Shown: positions 46,822 through 56,209 of the stretch, in pieces
Layout: each line of letters begins with the position of its first letter
How positions within the stretch are numbered: position 1 is the first letter of the stretch
From: Alloprevotella sp. Lung230
Lineage (GTDB): Bacteria > Bacteroidota > Bacteroidia > Bacteroidales > Bacteroidaceae
Assembly (NCBI RefSeq): GCF_014385435.1
Contig: NZ_JACSUD010000001.1
Coordinates: 124,001-188,000, forward strand
Direction of reading: 5' to 3'
DNA length: 64,000 bases
Translations under genes and position numbers: made by a program
Notes under the pieces: model-generated
The model's database searches: none
What the model saw: only the letters and a program-made list of their open reading frames with translations
Told to the model about the DNA's origin: nothing

Positions 46822-47629
46822 AACTGCGACAAATCATTTCGCGCATGATGTCGGCCATCAGCGGCTGCACCGCATTGGCGGCCTTTTGCACTTCCTCGTG
46901 GCTCACCTCCACGATTTTGCCCTCCACCCCTAAATCAGTGATGATAGAGATGCCAAACACGCGGATGCCGCAATGGCGTGCCACGATGACTTCGGGCACG
47001 GTGGACATCCCGACAGCATCACCGCCCAGCACACGATACATCTTGTATTCGGCCGGCGTTTCAAAAGTCGGACCGGATGTGCCCACATAGACGCCTTCCA
47101 CGTGGGCGATGCCCTTCTCCTTCGCGATGGTGCGTGCAAGGTCGAGCAAGCCGCGGTCGTAGGCTTCGCTCATGTCGGGGAAGCGGGGGCCGGTGGGGAA
47201 GTTTTTACCACGGAGGGGATGTTCGGGGAAGAAGTTGATGTGGTCGGTGATGAACATGATGTCACCAATTTTGAAACCTTCGTTCGTCCCCCCGGAGGCG
47301 TTGGACACGAAGAGGGTCTGGATGCCGAGTTCGTACATCACCCGGACGGGGAACGTCACCTCCTTCATCGAGTAGCCCTCGTAGTAGTGGAAGCGTCCCT
47401 GCATGGCCAGCACTTCCTTTCCGCCGAGCCGTCCGAAAATCAAGCAGCCCGAATGCCCTTCGACCGTCGACACCGGAAAGTTGGGGATGTCGGCATAAGG
47501 AAAGGTTTCGATGACCTCGATTTCTTCGGCCAGTCGGCCTAAGCCTGTGCCCAGCACAATGGCGGTGGTGGGGCGCAGCGTGGTGTGTGATTTAATCCAA
47601 GCTGCTGTTTCTTGAATCTTTGCTAACAT
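46817..47629 (-). CDS. punA: Purine-nucleoside phosphorylase
   Basis: A 270-aa trimeric-type (NP-II) phosphorylase that splits purine nucleosides with phosphate for salvage. Phosphate site GTGLGRLAEEI at about 27-37, TVEGHSGCLIFG with the His loop, GRFHYYEGYSMKEVTFPVRV, base site VSNASGGTNEGF and GTSGPTFETPAEYKM, and the Asn-like region MSTVPEVIVARHCGI. Complete. It overlaps the end of lpxK by 38 bp in the same direction. The stop codon lies in a short dispersed repeat. Confidence 0.93.
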   Translation of the reverse strand: MLAKIQETAAWIKSHTTLRPTTAIVLGTGLGRLAEEIEVIETFPYADIPNFPVSTVEGHSGCLIFGRLGGKEVLAMQGRFHYYEGYSMKEVTFPVRVMYELGIQTLFVSNASGGTNEGFKIGDIMFITDHINFFPEHPLRGKNFPTGPRFPDMSEAYDRGLLDLARTIAKEKGIAHVEGVYVGTSGPTFETPAEYKMYRVLGGDAVGMSTVPEVIVARHCGIRVFGISIITDLGVEGKIVEVSHEEVQKAANAVQPLMADIMREMICRSC

Positions 47630-48614
47630 AGTTATATAAGGTGTTTATAAAAGCGTCTTCCTCATCAAAGAGGAAGCGCGGGGTGATGCGAATGGGGTGC
47701 AGACGCGAGGCGATGGCTTCGGGCAGATTGAGTTCGGCCAGGCGGACAGCGTCTTTTTGTGTGGTCAGGATGAGGGGATGAGCCTCCGCACGCTCAAGGA
47801 TGCACCGACGGTCGGCGTCGGTGAAACGATGGTGGTCGGCAAAGTGGAGGTGTTCCACCTCAATGCCTTCTGCGGAAAGGTGCTCCAGCAGCGGTTCGGG
47901 ATGCGCAATGCCTGTGATGAGCAACGCATCGGAAACTTTGGGCAGCGGGGCATACGCCAAGGTGGTGAAATAGACATCTTGATAGGGCAAAGGCGCTAAG
48001 GCTTGCAGCACCCGACTGCGGTCGGCACGCGACAAGTCCGATGGACATTTCGTCACGATGATGATCTGTGCGCGCTGTGCGCCACGCCGACTTTCGCGCA
48101 GCCGACCGGCCGGCAGCAGGTAGTCGTTGGCATAGAGGCAGCGATAGTCGGTGAGGAGGATGTTCATCCCCGGGCGGATGTAGCGGTGTTGAAAAGCGTC
48201 ATCGAGCACGATGGCGTCCAAATCGGGCGCGGCCTCCAAAAGTCGCTCCACTCCCTTACAGCGATTTTCACTCACAGCACACAGCACTTGCGGCGTGTCG
48301 AAATGCAAACGCATTTGCAGCGGTTCGTCGCCCACCTCTGAGGCGGTGGAAGTTGTCATCACTCGGCGAAAACCACGTGTGGTGCGGCCATATCCGCGGG
48401 AGAGGATGCCCACTTTGCCGATGTGTGCCGTCAGCCGTTCCACAATCCATTCCGTGTGGGGTGTCTTCCCCGTGCCGCCGACAGCGAGGTTGCCCACACC
48501 GATGAGGGGCAGCGGAAACTGGCGGGAGGGCAACACACCGCGGTCGAACAGGGTGTTGCGCAGCGCCGTAACCCCGTGGTAGATCCAAGCGAGGGGAAGT
48601 AAAAGAGGCGTCAT
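47592..48614 (-). CDS. lpxK: Tetraacyldisaccharide 4'-kinase
   Basis: A 340-aa inner-membrane-associated kinase that phosphorylates the lipid A disaccharide at the 4' position. An N-terminal hydrophobic helix (MTPLLLPLAWIYHGVTALRN) is followed by the P-loop GVGNLAVGGTGKTPHTEWI at about residues 40-58 and the LpxK motifs SRGYGRTTRGF, VGDEPLQM, LDDAFQHRYI and LTTQKDAVRL. All essential parts are visible. It starts 4 bp inside the end of sppA and runs into the phosphorylase gene, so sppA-lpxK-punA form a coupled unit. Confidence 0.96.
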   Translation of the reverse strand: MTPLLLPLAWIYHGVTALRNTLFDRGVLPSRQFPLPLIGVGNLAVGGTGKTPHTEWIVERLTAHIGKVGILSRGYGRTTRGFRRVMTTSTASEVGDEPLQMRLHFDTPQVLCAVSENRCKGVERLLEAAPDLDAIVLDDAFQHRYIRPGMNILLTDYRCLYANDYLLPAGRLRESRRGAQRAQIIIVTKCPSDLSRADRSRVLQALAPLPYQDVYFTTLAYAPLPKVSDALLITGIAHPEPLLEHLSAEGIEVEHLHFADHHRFTDADRRCILERAEAHPLILTTQKDAVRLAELNLPEAIASRLHPIRITPRFLFDEEDAFINTLYNYVSKDSRNSSLD

Positions 48615-50395
48615 TGGAGGTTGGGAATAAAGAACATACGCGCTTGCAACGTGTTGTGCTGCTTTGCGTTGACCATAAACGAGAGCGGTTCGTAATACTG
48701 TCCCAACATGGTGCGCATTTTGCGCTCCATGTAGTCGTCCTGTTCGGTGGCTTTGGAGAACTGCTCAAACCAGCCGGGCTGGGCAGGATAGGTGGTCGCC
48801 TCGTAGTCTTTGAGTTTGCCAAGACGTGCCGCATACTTCACGGCATCTTCAAGCGAACCCAGTCGGTCTACCAAGCCGTTCTTCAACGCTTGATTGCCCG
48901 TCCACACGCGACCTTGGCCGATACGGTCTACATCGTCCAAGTTCATTTTCTTACCGGCTGCGGTACGCCCATTGGCTACACGCGTGATAAAGAGTTTGTA
49001 GCCGCGATTGACATGGCCTTGCAGCGCAGCTCCTTCGGTAGCATTGAAGGGACGACCCATACTGTAAAGGTCGGCACTTTCATTGGTTTTGACCACGTCG
49101 AAATTCAAACCAAGTTTTTGCGTAAGTAGTTCCGAGGCATCGGGAATCATACCGAAGATACCGATGGAGCCGGTCAGTGTGGCAGGTTCAGCAAAGATGT
49201 AGTTGGCCCCGCAGGCCATATAGTAACCGCCGGAAGCAGCCATTCCCCCCATCGAAACGACTACGGGCTTTTTCTTTTTCAGCAGTTGGACGGCACGCCA
49301 CATTTGTTCACTGGCATAGGCGCTGCCGCCCCCCGAATTGATGCGCAGCACCACAGCCTTCACTTTTTTGTCGTTGGCCAAAGCATCCAGATCGCTCACC
49401 ACCTTCGAACCGACAATCTCCTGCGAAGAGCCCATCATGGCGCCTGTGCCGGAGACATCGACAATCGACCCTTCGGCATAGTAGACGGCCACTTTGTCGT
49501 CGGCGCTCTTCGGTTGGGCCGTCAGGGCCAACTGGGTGGGCGTGACAAGTTTCGGAGCGACACCGCCCACGCGTTTACGCAGCACATCGCGCACTTGATC
49601 GACATAGAGCAAATCGTCCACCAAGCGTAGGCGCTTATAGTCCATAGCATCGGAGAAAGTGACATAACGGTCGGCATAAGCATTGAGGGAGTCGAGCGGC
49701 AAGCGACGAGATTGGCTCACTGCCGTGGCCACACCCTGCCAAATATCAGAGATAAAGGAGGATACCTGCGTGCGGTTGGCGTCGCTCATCCCTTTGAGGA
49801 TGAAGGGTTCGACTGCACTCTTGTACGTGCCCACCTTAAACACCTGCATCTTCACACCGAGCTTTTCGAGAAGGCCCGTGTAGAAGATGGGCTGGCTCGC
49901 AATACCGTGCCAGTCGAGCATGCCCGCGGGGTTGAGATAGACCTTATCAGCCACGGAAGCCACATAATAACCGGCTTGCGTGTAGGAGTCGGCATAGGCC
50001 ACGATGAACTTCTTCGATTTCTTAAACTCCACAAGGGCTTTGCGCAGCGCTTGGAGAGTTGCATAATCGGAGTCAAGCACACCGCTCTCTATATATATGC
50101 CATCGACATCGTCGTTGGTGGCCGCTTCGCGAATGGCGGTGAGGTAGTCGTCGAGGCCTTGCGAGGCGAGGGCGCTGTTGCCCATCAGTTCTGCGAGGGG
50201 ATTTTCGGCATCGGCGCGGTCCTGAAGCGTACCGCTCAGATGGAGATGGAGCACACTGTGTGATTTGATGCTGCCGGGGTCGTCACTGAGCAGACCGACA
50301 GCCGTAATCATCACCATCGACATCACAAAAGTGAAAACACCGACCAACATTACGCCTACCATCGAGGCGAGGGTATATTTTATAAAGTCTTTCAT
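48611..50395 (-). CDS. sppA: Signal peptide peptidase SppA (67K type)
   Basis: A 594-aa membrane-anchored serine peptidase with N- and C-terminal S49 halves. One N-terminal membrane segment (about 7-36: MVGVMLVGVFTFVMSMVMIT) is present. The general-base Lys is expected in FKVGTYKSAVEPF (about 195) and the nucleophile Ser in VVVSMGGMAASGGYYMACGA (about 390), with TGSIGIFG after it. The C-terminal half is complete. It degrades cleaved signal peptides in the periplasm or membrane. It is followed by lpxK with a 4-bp overlap and starts 13 bp after xth. Confidence 0.94.
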   Translation of the reverse strand: MKDFIKYTLASMVGVMLVGVFTFVMSMVMITAVGLLSDDPGSIKSHSVLHLHLSGTLQDRADAENPLAELMGNSALASQGLDDYLTAIREAATNDDVDGIYIESGVLDSDYATLQALRKALVEFKKSKKFIVAYADSYTQAGYYVASVADKVYLNPAGMLDWHGIASQPIFYTGLLEKLGVKMQVFKVGTYKSAVEPFILKGMSDANRTQVSSFISDIWQGVATAVSQSRRLPLDSLNAYADRYVTFSDAMDYKRLRLVDDLLYVDQVRDVLRKRVGGVAPKLVTPTQLALTAQPKSADDKVAVYYAEGSIVDVSGTGAMMGSSQEIVGSKVVSDLDALANDKKVKAVVLRINSGGGSAYASEQMWRAVQLLKKKKPVVVSMGGMAASGGYYMACGANYIFAEPATLTGSIGIFGMIPDASELLTQKLGLNFDVVKTNESADLYSMGRPFNATEGAALQGHVNRGYKLFITRVANGRTAAGKKMNLDDVDRIGQGRVWTGNQALKNGLVDRLGSLEDAVKYAARLGKLKDYEATTYPAQPGWFEQFSKATEQDDYMERKMRTMLGQYYEPLSFMVNAKQHNTLQARMFFIPNLQ

Positions 50396-50408
50396 ATCAA
50401 TCCTTGTC

Positions 50409-51161
50409 TTAATCTATGACCAATTCCACAGGGCAATGGTCGGAACCTAAAATTTCATTGTGAATGGCGGCCGAGCGCAGACGGTCGTTGAGGCGCTCTG
50501 AGGTTACAAAATAGTCGATGCGCCACCCTGTGTTGCGCTCGCGAGATTTGAAGCGGTAGCTCCACCAAGAGTAAGCGCCCTCCAAGTCGGGATGGAAAAA
50601 GCGGAACGTATCGGTAAATCCGCTTTGGAGCATCACCCCAAACTTCTCGCGCTCCTCGTCGGTAAATCCGGCGTTGCGGCGGTTGGTCTTGGGATTTTTT
50701 AAGTCGATTTCCTGATGCGCCACGTTCAGGTCGCCACAGAACACCACGGGCTTTCGGGCATCGAGGTCGAGGATGTAGCGGCGGAAGGCGTCGTCCCACG
50801 TCATGCGATAGTCCAAGCGCCGCAGTTCGTCCTGCGAGTTGGGGGTGTAGACGGTGACGAGATAAAGGTCGTCAAACTCAAGGGTGATGACGCGGCCTTC
50901 GTGGTCGTGCTCCTCCTGTCCAAGGCCGTAGGTCACGCTCAGCGGTCGAATGCGGGTGAAGATACAAGTGCCCGAATAGCCTTTCTTTTCGGCGTAATTC
51001 CAATAACTTTCGTAGCCGTCAAAGGCGATGTCTATTTGGCCTTCTTGCAACTTGGTTTCTTGCAGACAGAAGCAGTCGGCATCGAGCCGGGCAAAAGCTT
51101 CTTCAAAGCCTTTTTCGCGGCAAGCCCGCAAGCCGTTGACGTTCCAAGAGATGAATTTCAT
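50409..51161 (-). CDS. xth: Exodeoxyribonuclease III
   Basis: A 250-aa AP endonuclease/3'-exonuclease. The start at 51161 ([20 protein letters not shown]) is the standard opening; a longer frame to 51482 overlaps unrelated sequence. Landmarks are [10 protein letters not shown] (metal Glu), [73 protein letters not shown] and the catalytic His in [10 protein letters not shown]. It repairs abasic sites. 13 bp separate it from sppA, so it probably heads that unit. Confidence 0.97.
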   Translation of the reverse strand: MKFISWNVNGLRACREKGFEEAFARLDADCFCLQETKLQEGQIDIAFDGYESYWNYAEKKGYSGTCIFTRIRPLSVTYGLGQEEHDHEGRVITLEFDDLYLVTVYTPNSQDELRRLDYRMTWDDAFRRYILDLDARKPVVFCGDLNVAHQEIDLKNPKTNRRNAGFTDEEREKFGVMLQSGFTDTFRFFHPDLEGAYSWWSYRFKSRERNTGWRIDYFVTSERLNDRLRSAAIHNEILGSDHCPVELVID

Positions 51162-51199
51162 GCGATAGGGATAAAGGGAAAATCTATTTTTATTTTGTG

Positions 51200-51207
51200 C
51201 AAATATA
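51200..51207 (-). promoter_or_regulatory. Candidate xth -7 box
   Basis: Minus strand TATATTTG, matching TAnnTTTG, 38 bp upstream of the xth ATG. No clear -33 element. Confidence 0.45.
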
Positions 51208-51286
51208 GTGCTTTTCTCCGAAAGAAGGGCGGTTTTGCGCAAAAAGGTGCAGTTTTGCGCCCCTTCCGAAAGCAAAAAAGAGCGGA

Positions 51287-52105
51287 CTACTTCTTGCGCG
51301 GCAGCAGGGCCGACTGCGGATTGCGCACACCGGCAGCACGATTCAGAAAAGCCTTGGCCGTGCCGAAACTCAGGTTCATGTCGAGGCGGATGGGCAGGTG
51401 GTTGGCATCGTCCGAGATGAAGAACTTCACGATTTCCTTCTCCTTGCCGTCCTCCTTTTCCATAAACGAGAAGACAAGGCAACGGTAGGTCTCACTCATC
51501 TTGTCGAGCTTCACGTTCTGCCGGCCGCGGAAGACGATGCTCTGGCGCGAAGTCCCGCCGCCGTCGGCAATGTTGAAATACTGCCGCGTACCGGGACGCC
51601 AGTCCGTCACGTCGTAGGAGCGCGCACGGAGCATCATCGACACCATGTCGTAGACACAGGTCGAGAAGGTGGCCTGCTTACGCTCGTTGCCGCGATAGTT
51701 CTTATTGACCGTCATGTCCACGGTGCACTTCCCACCGCTGTAGCTGTAGCGCACGTCGTCCACCCGATAGTACAACCCTTCGTGGGCGTGCTTGTTGAAA
51801 GCCAGCGGCACAAGCCCCGTGGTCGTATAGGCCGTGAGGGTGTCGCGCATCACGAAAAACTTGTCCGCGCGCCGATTGGTCGAGGTGATGAGATAAGTCC
51901 GATAGGCCGGTTTGCCGGCATAGGTCGTTTGCTTCACTTCCCACTTGGCCGTGCCCACCTTCACCCACACGAAACTCCAATTGAAGTAGAGATCGAAGTC
52001 GAGCGTTTCGCCGTCGGAGAAGGCGGTGTTCGTACCGCCGCACTGCGCCGAGGCCGCATTCCAGCCCAGGCAGAGAAGAAGAAAAGTCAGAAGGATTTGT
52101 TTCAT
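51287..52105 (-). CDS. DUF3108 domain-containing secreted protein
   Basis: A 272-aa secreted protein, signal [20 protein letters not shown] (cut about 20). The beta-rich DUF3108 fold is visible: [81 protein letters not shown] and [23 protein letters not shown]3108 proteins are periplasmic or outer-membrane and of unknown function. The C-terminus ends LLPRKK. It follows a BASS transporter gene by 36 bp in the same direction. Confidence 0.88.
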   Translation of the reverse strand: MKQILLTFLLLCLGWNAASAQCGGTNTAFSDGETLDFDLYFNWSFVWVKVGTAKWEVKQTTYAGKPAYRTYLITSTNRRADKFFVMRDTLTAYTTTGLVPLAFNKHAHEGLYYRVDDVRYSYSGGKCTVDMTVNKNYRGNERKQATFSTCVYDMVSMMLRARSYDVTDWRPGTRQYFNIADGGGTSRQSIVFRGRQNVKLDKMSETYRCLVFSFMEKEDGKEKEIVKFFISDDANHLPIRLDMNLSFGTAKAFLNRAAGVRNPQSALLPRKK

Positions 52106-52141
52106 AAGAAAGAGGATGAGATATGAATAAAGTCGGATGCA

Positions 52142-53086
52142 CTACCCCCGAGAAGCGGCAGCGCGGGAGAGTTGATAGCTGTTCCACAGGTTGTGCCAAA
52201 CGCTGTAGAAACCGCCCGCGATACTGCTCACGGGGTCGAAAAAGGTGTAGCCCGCCCAGATGAGAAACACCGTGTTCTTCTGCCCCAGCGCCTGACCGCC
52301 CGCAATGGGGTTGCCGTGGCTGCGGCCGATGCTCCGCCCAAGGGCAAACTGCACAATGCACGCTCCCAGGCTCACGGCTCCGATGGCCAGCAGCGTGCCC
52401 ACGGCCGCTCTCGTGGTCATCAGCGCATGGGTGCTCACGGTGATGGCCAGCGCCAGGCTCACCGCCCAAAGGTAGAAGGCGAAATCCTTCAGCTCGAGGA
52501 TGCGGCGGTGCACCCCTTTGAAAAGAAAGCGCACCAGCAGCGCGGCAAAGAAAGGGAGGATGAGCATCGGGAAAATCCGCCCCATGATGAGGAAAAACGA
52601 GGTGAAAAAGTCCAACTCCGGATGCGGTGCCACCCACGGCACAACGGCCGGCACACTGAGCGCCACGGCAAGGTTGATGAGGATGGTGTAGGTCGTGAGT
52701 CCCTCGATGTCGCCCCCGAGTTTGCCGGTCACGACCACCGCTGCCGTGGCCGTGGGACAGATGAAGCAAAGCATCGCCGCTTCGACCACGGGCGCAGGAA
52801 CAAGCGCAGGAAAGGCACGCAGCAACGCGGCCGATGCCACAAACGCGCCACACTGCACCACAAGATGCACCGCGTGCCAACGGCGCGGCACGAGATGATG
52901 AGGGTCGACCTTGCAAAAGGTCACGAAGAGCATCGTGAAGATGAGCACAGGCTGCACCGCCTTCACCGCCCCCAGTGCCGACGGCAGCAGACGCGCACCA
53001 AAAGGCATCGCCATCCAAGCAAAATAGAGCGCGGCGCCCACCACGATGGCGATGGCGAGCATCCAGGTGCGAAGAAATCGTTTCAT
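52142..53086 (-). CDS. Bile acid:sodium symporter family (BASS) transporter
   Basis: A 314-aa polytopic protein. The ATG at 53086 gives MKRFLRTWMLAIAIVVGAAL, the family-like N-terminal helix. About ten membrane segments follow, including LIFTMLFVTFCKVDPHHLVP, AAMLCFICPTATAAVVVTGK and the C-terminal GQALGQKNTVFLIWAGYTFF, which holds the conserved GxKN-type sodium/substrate motif. The transported compound is not known; in Bacteroidetes these genes are not limited to bile acids. A hairpin and a 22-bp tandem repeat lie upstream. Confidence 0.85.
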   Translation of the reverse strand: MKRFLRTWMLAIAIVVGAALYFAWMAMPFGARLLPSALGAVKAVQPVLIFTMLFVTFCKVDPHHLVPRRWHAVHLVVQCGAFVASAALLRAFPALVPAPVVEAAMLCFICPTATAAVVVTGKLGGDIEGLTTYTILINLAVALSVPAVVPWVAPHPELDFFTSFFLIMGRIFPMLILPFFAALLVRFLFKGVHRRILELKDFAFYLWAVSLALAITVSTHALMTTRAAVGTLLAIGAVSLGACIVQFALGRSIGRSHGNPIAGGQALGQKNTVFLIWAGYTFFDPVSSIAGGFYSVWHNLWNSYQLSRAAASRG

Positions 53087-53144
53087 AGGGTCGGAAAAGA
53101 AAAATAGGACAAAAGGGCGAATTCCCTCCAAAGGCATCGGCAAT

Positions 53145-53169
53145 CGGAATGCGGTTTCCTCGCATTCCG
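53145..53169. other. Perfect hairpin upstream of the BASS gene
   Basis: CGGAATGCG (53145-53153) pairs with CGCATTCCG (53161-53169), 7-nt loop. It lies between the DUF6078 stop and the BASS start; it may be the DUF6078 terminator or a leader element. No T-tract. Confidence 0.45.
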
Positions 53170-53220
53170 GCTACTTCCCTCGTGCATTGTGAAGCGCGCC
53201 TAGGCAAAACTCCATGCGCA

Positions 53221-53264
53221 TGGCGTTCAAACGCCAATAGTATGGCGTTGCATCGCCAATAGTA
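53221..53264. repeat. 22-bp tandem repeat upstream of the BASS gene
   Basis: Two units, 53221-53242 and 53243-53264, each TGGCGTT, 3-4 variable bases, then CGCCAATAGTA. The units also form small hairpins (GGCGTT with AACGCC). A third unit starts but is changed. Confidence 0.75.
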
Positions 53265-53305
53265 TGAAGTTTTGTTGACGACAACAACCTCGGTGTACAA
53301 AGTAC

Positions 53306-53761
53306 TTATCGAGAATAGTCGTAAGTATCTATTTCTTCATCGAAAGTGAGAGGAGCAGTGTAGCCTCGCTCGCGAAATAGGGCAACAAGGCCCTCTTGCT
53401 CCTCCGGAGTAAGCCATCGTTTGCAATGCGCTGTGCGATAGTAGCTGCCTTCGCTGCCAAGAAATGACAACACAGCATTGCGCAGCCCTTGCGCATCGCA
53501 GTGTTTCACCTCATCGTAGAGGTGCGAAAATCCGCGCGCCAGATGTACCACGCGCGGCTCCACAAAGTGAGCGCATTTGTCCTGCTTGCGCGCGGTGGGA
53601 AAGACGGCCATCCCCATCGTGGGCGGTGGCTCCTTGGGGTCGGCCTCGATGAGCATCTGCCCTGTGAGATGGCGCAGACATTGTTCGCGCTGTGGACATT
53701 CAGGGTCAAAGCAATGTCCCCACATTTTGGGGATTTGCTGAAATAAAGGTGTGGTAGGCAT
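53306..53761 (-). CDS. DUF6078 family protein
   Basis: A 151-aa cytoplasmic protein with Cys-rich spacing in the N-terminus (HCFDPECPQREQCLRHL), a Cys in KQDKCAHFVEP, the RVVHLARGFSHLYDEV helix and the C-terminal SYYRTAHCKRWLTPEEQEGL, RERGYTAPLTFDEEIDTYDY. This matches the DUF6078 pattern known from Bacteroidales. The Cys arrangement suggests metal binding, but function is unknown. The start is in a small TAGGCATTAG direct repeat, so an alternative ATG 10 bp away would be out of frame; the ATG at 53761 keeps the family N-terminus. Confidence 0.8.
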   Translation of the reverse strand: MPTTPLFQQIPKMWGHCFDPECPQREQCLRHLTGQMLIEADPKEPPPTMGMAVFPTARKQDKCAHFVEPRVVHLARGFSHLYDEVKHCDAQGLRNAVLSFLGSEGSYYRTAHCKRWLTPEEQEGLVALFRERGYTAPLTFDEEIDTYDYSR

Positions 53762-53815
53762 TAGTAGGCATTAGTAGGATATAGATGACATTAGGTTGAA
53801 AATCAATCGCCGGCT

Positions 53816-55921
53816 TTACCCTTTTCCTCCTTCGAGCTTCAACATCTCGTCGCGGAGCTGGGCCGCGGTGACGAAATCGAGTTCGGCCGCGGCAGCCTTC
53901 ATCGCATTGCGGAGGGTCTCAATGCGCGCCAGGCGGTCGGCCTCATCGAGGACGGGCGAGGGAGCGGCTTTGCCTTCGAGCCGGGAGGGGTGAAGCCGCT
54001 TTCCGCCATAGCCGGCAGCCGCTTCGGCCGCTTGCAGCACTGCTTCGGCCTGCGGGGTGTAGCCGCTCTTGGCAGTGCGGGGCGCAAGGTCGGTGGTGCG
54101 CGCTTCCACGCGGTCCTTGCCCAACTGCCCGAGTTGGCTGGGCGCACTCGCCTTTCGGATTTGGGTGGGCGTGATGCCGTGCTGCGCATTGTAGTCCATC
54201 TGCTTGATGCGGCGGCGGTTGGTCTCGTCGATGGTGAGCTGCATGGAGCGCGTGATGCGCTTGGCATACATGATGACGCGGCCGTTGACATTGCGCGCCG
54301 CGCGGCCGGCGGTCTGCGTCATCGAGCGACGATCGCGGAGAAATCCCTCTTTGTCGGCATCGAGGATGGCCACCAGCGCCACTTCGGGGAGGTCGAGCCC
54401 CTCGCGAAGGAGATTGACGCCCACCAGCACCTGATAGACACCGGCACGGAGGTCTTCCATGATTTGCACCCGTTCAAGGGTGTCGATGTCAGAATGGATG
54501 TAGGCCGTGGCGATACCGAAGGAGAGAAGGTATTCCGACAGTTCTTCGGCCATGCGCTTGGTGAGCGTGGTGACGAGGGTGCGCTCATCATGGGCGATGG
54601 CGATGCGGATTTCTTCGAGCAGGTCGTCGACGGGGAAGTCGGTGTCGCGCACCTCGATGGGCGGATCGAGCAGGCCCGTGGGGCGGATGACTTGGTCGAC
54701 AAAGGTGCCGCCAGCCTGCGCGAGTTCGTAGTCGTCGGGGGTGGCACTGACATAGATGACCTGCCGCGCCAAGGATTGGAACTCTTCAAACTTCAGCGGA
54801 CGATTGTCCAGCGCTGCGGGCAGGCGGAAGCCATAGCCCACGAGGGCCTCCTTGCGCGAGCGGTCGCCGCCGTACATGGCACGGATTTGCGGGATGGAGA
54901 CGTGGCTCTCGTCGATGACGATGAGAAAGTCGTCCGGAAAGAAATCGAGCAGGCAGTACGGACGTGTGCCGGGGGAGCGTCCGTCGAAATAGCGCGAATA
55001 GTTTTCGATGCCCGAACAGTGGCCGAGTTCGCGTATCATCTCTATGTCGTAGTTCACACGCTCTTCGAGACGTTGGGCTTCGAGGTCTTTGTGTTGCTCC
55101 TTGAACCACTGCACCTGCTCCACGAGGTCGTCCTGGATTTGGCGGATGGCGAGTTCCTGCGTTTCTTTGGAGGTGAGGAAGAGGTTGGCGGGGTAGACTT
55201 TATATTCGTCAAACGCACCGATACGTTGCCCCGAAAGACTGTCGACCTCTTCGATGCTGTCGATTTCGTCGCCCCAGAAATTGACGCGCAGCACATCGTC
55301 GGAGTAGGCGAGGAAGATGTCCACTGTGTCGCCCTTCACGCGGAAGTTGCCGCGTTGCGGTGCCACGTCGTTGCGGGAGTAGAGGCTGTCCACCAAGCGG
55401 CGCAGGAGGACATTCATCGCGATGCGTTGGCCGGTGCGCAGGAGGATGACGTTTTCGTAGAATGCCGAGGGGTTACCCATACCGTAGATGCAGCTCACCG
55501 ACGACACCACCACCACATCTTTGCGCCCCGAGAGCAAAGCCGAAGTAGCCGCCAGGCGGAGCTTGTCAAGGTCGTCGTTGATGGCGAGGTCCTTTTCGAT
55601 ATAAGTGTCGGTCGAGGCGATGTAGGCTTCGGGCTGATAGTAGTCATAGTAGGAGACGTAGTATTCCACCGCGTTGTGGGGGAAGAAACCTTTCATCTCG
55701 GTGTAGAGTTGGGCCGCCAACGTTTTATTGTGGGAAAGGATGAGGGTAGGTTTTCCGGCGTTGGCAATGACGTTGGCGATGGTGAAGGTTTTTCCCGAGC
55801 CTGTCACGCCGAGGAGCACTTGCGCCGGTTCGCCGGCCTTCACGCCTTCCGTGAGTTGGCGTATGGCTTCGGGCTGGTCGCCCATCGGGCTGTAAGGGGA
55901 GGTGAGTTGAAAAGCTGCCAT
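53816..55921 (-). CDS. uvrB: Excinuclease ABC subunit UvrB
   Basis: A 701-aa DNA damage recognition helicase of nucleotide excision repair. The ATG at 55921 (MAAFQLTSPYSPMGDQPEAI) is the family start. Walker A LLGVTGSGKTFT at about 35-46, the beta-hairpin region YYDYYQPEAYIASTDTYIEK, DEXX-type VIDESH, the helicase motifs LRAGVYQVLVGVNLLREGLD and QTAGRAARN, and the UVR motif RIETLRNAMKAAAAELDFVTA near the C-terminus. About 60 residues of Ala-rich linker separate the helicase and UVR parts. A MITE-like element lies between the gene and its likely promoter. Confidence 0.97.
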   Translation of the reverse strand: MAAFQLTSPYSPMGDQPEAIRQLTEGVKAGEPAQVLLGVTGSGKTFTIANVIANAGKPTLILSHNKTLAAQLYTEMKGFFPHNAVEYYVSYYDYYQPEAYIASTDTYIEKDLAINDDLDKLRLAATSALLSGRKDVVVVSSVSCIYGMGNPSAFYENVILLRTGQRIAMNVLLRRLVDSLYSRNDVAPQRGNFRVKGDTVDIFLAYSDDVLRVNFWGDEIDSIEEVDSLSGQRIGAFDEYKVYPANLFLTSKETQELAIRQIQDDLVEQVQWFKEQHKDLEAQRLEERVNYDIEMIRELGHCSGIENYSRYFDGRSPGTRPYCLLDFFPDDFLIVIDESHVSIPQIRAMYGGDRSRKEALVGYGFRLPAALDNRPLKFEEFQSLARQVIYVSATPDDYELAQAGGTFVDQVIRPTGLLDPPIEVRDTDFPVDDLLEEIRIAIAHDERTLVTTLTKRMAEELSEYLLSFGIATAYIHSDIDTLERVQIMEDLRAGVYQVLVGVNLLREGLDLPEVALVAILDADKEGFLRDRRSMTQTAGRAARNVNGRVIMYAKRITRSMQLTIDETNRRRIKQMDYNAQHGITPTQIRKASAPSQLGQLGKDRVEARTTDLAPRTAKSGYTPQAEAVLQAAEAAAGYGGKRLHPSRLEGKAAPSPVLDEADRLARIETLRNAMKAAAAELDFVTAAQLRDEMLKLEGGKG

Positions 55922-55944
55922 AATGTTCTGTTGTGGGGAGCGGG

Positions 55945-56061
55945 TGAAGTGGGTGTTCAAAATGAATTGATACTATATTTGTTTCATTTTTTCGATGGTG
56001 TCAAGGTAGAGAATACCTTATGCAGAAGATAGTTACGATTAACTTTGAAGACCTACTTAAT
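55945..56061. repeat. MITE-like short repeat, copy D, with both ends
   Basis: Left end TGAAGTGGGTGTTC (55945) with AAAATGAATTGATACTA (ending 55975); right end GAAGACCTACTTAAT (56047-56061), the inverse of the left end. The 117-bp element is inserted between a uvrB -7 box and the uvrB start. Confidence 0.65.
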
Positions 56062-56066
56062 AGCGA

Positions 56067-56074
56067 CAAAGTTA
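56067..56074 (-). promoter_or_regulatory. Candidate uvrB -7 box
   Basis: Minus strand TAACTTTG, about 146 bp upstream of the uvrB ATG and directly beyond the right end of repeat copy D. No clear -33 element. Confidence 0.4.
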
Positions 56075-56114
56075 CGAAAAAAAACAACGCCGCCCCGTTT
56101 TGGCTATAAGAAAA

Positions 56115-56148
56115 GCGGCGGCAGGCGCTCATTTGCACCTGCCGCCGC
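56115..56148 (-). terminator. Terminator of the giant-protein unit
   Basis: GCGGCGGCAGG (56115-56125) pairs exactly with CCTGCCGCCGC (56138-56148), 12-nt loop; the minus strand continues TTTTCTTATAG. It is 61 bp after the stop of the 208-aa gene. Confidence 0.8.
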
Positions 56149-56209
56149 GTAGGCAGAGATTGAAGATGCCTTGTCGCATCGGGGCAGCACAGCCGCCCTT
56201 GATCAAGGC

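Noticed and set aside
51702-53300. Open frame of 532 codons in another minus-strand frame across the BASS and DUF3108 genes
   Set aside because: Composition is Arg/Ala/Gly-rich shadow coding; the overlapped frames encode recognisable families.
53990-56032. Open frame of 680 codons antisense to uvrB
   Set aside because: Lies fully opposite uvrB and mirrors its codon bias; no domain or signal features. The same holds for long antisense frames opposite the ABC-F gene (22709-24361), guaB (1887-3212) and susC (13986-15356).
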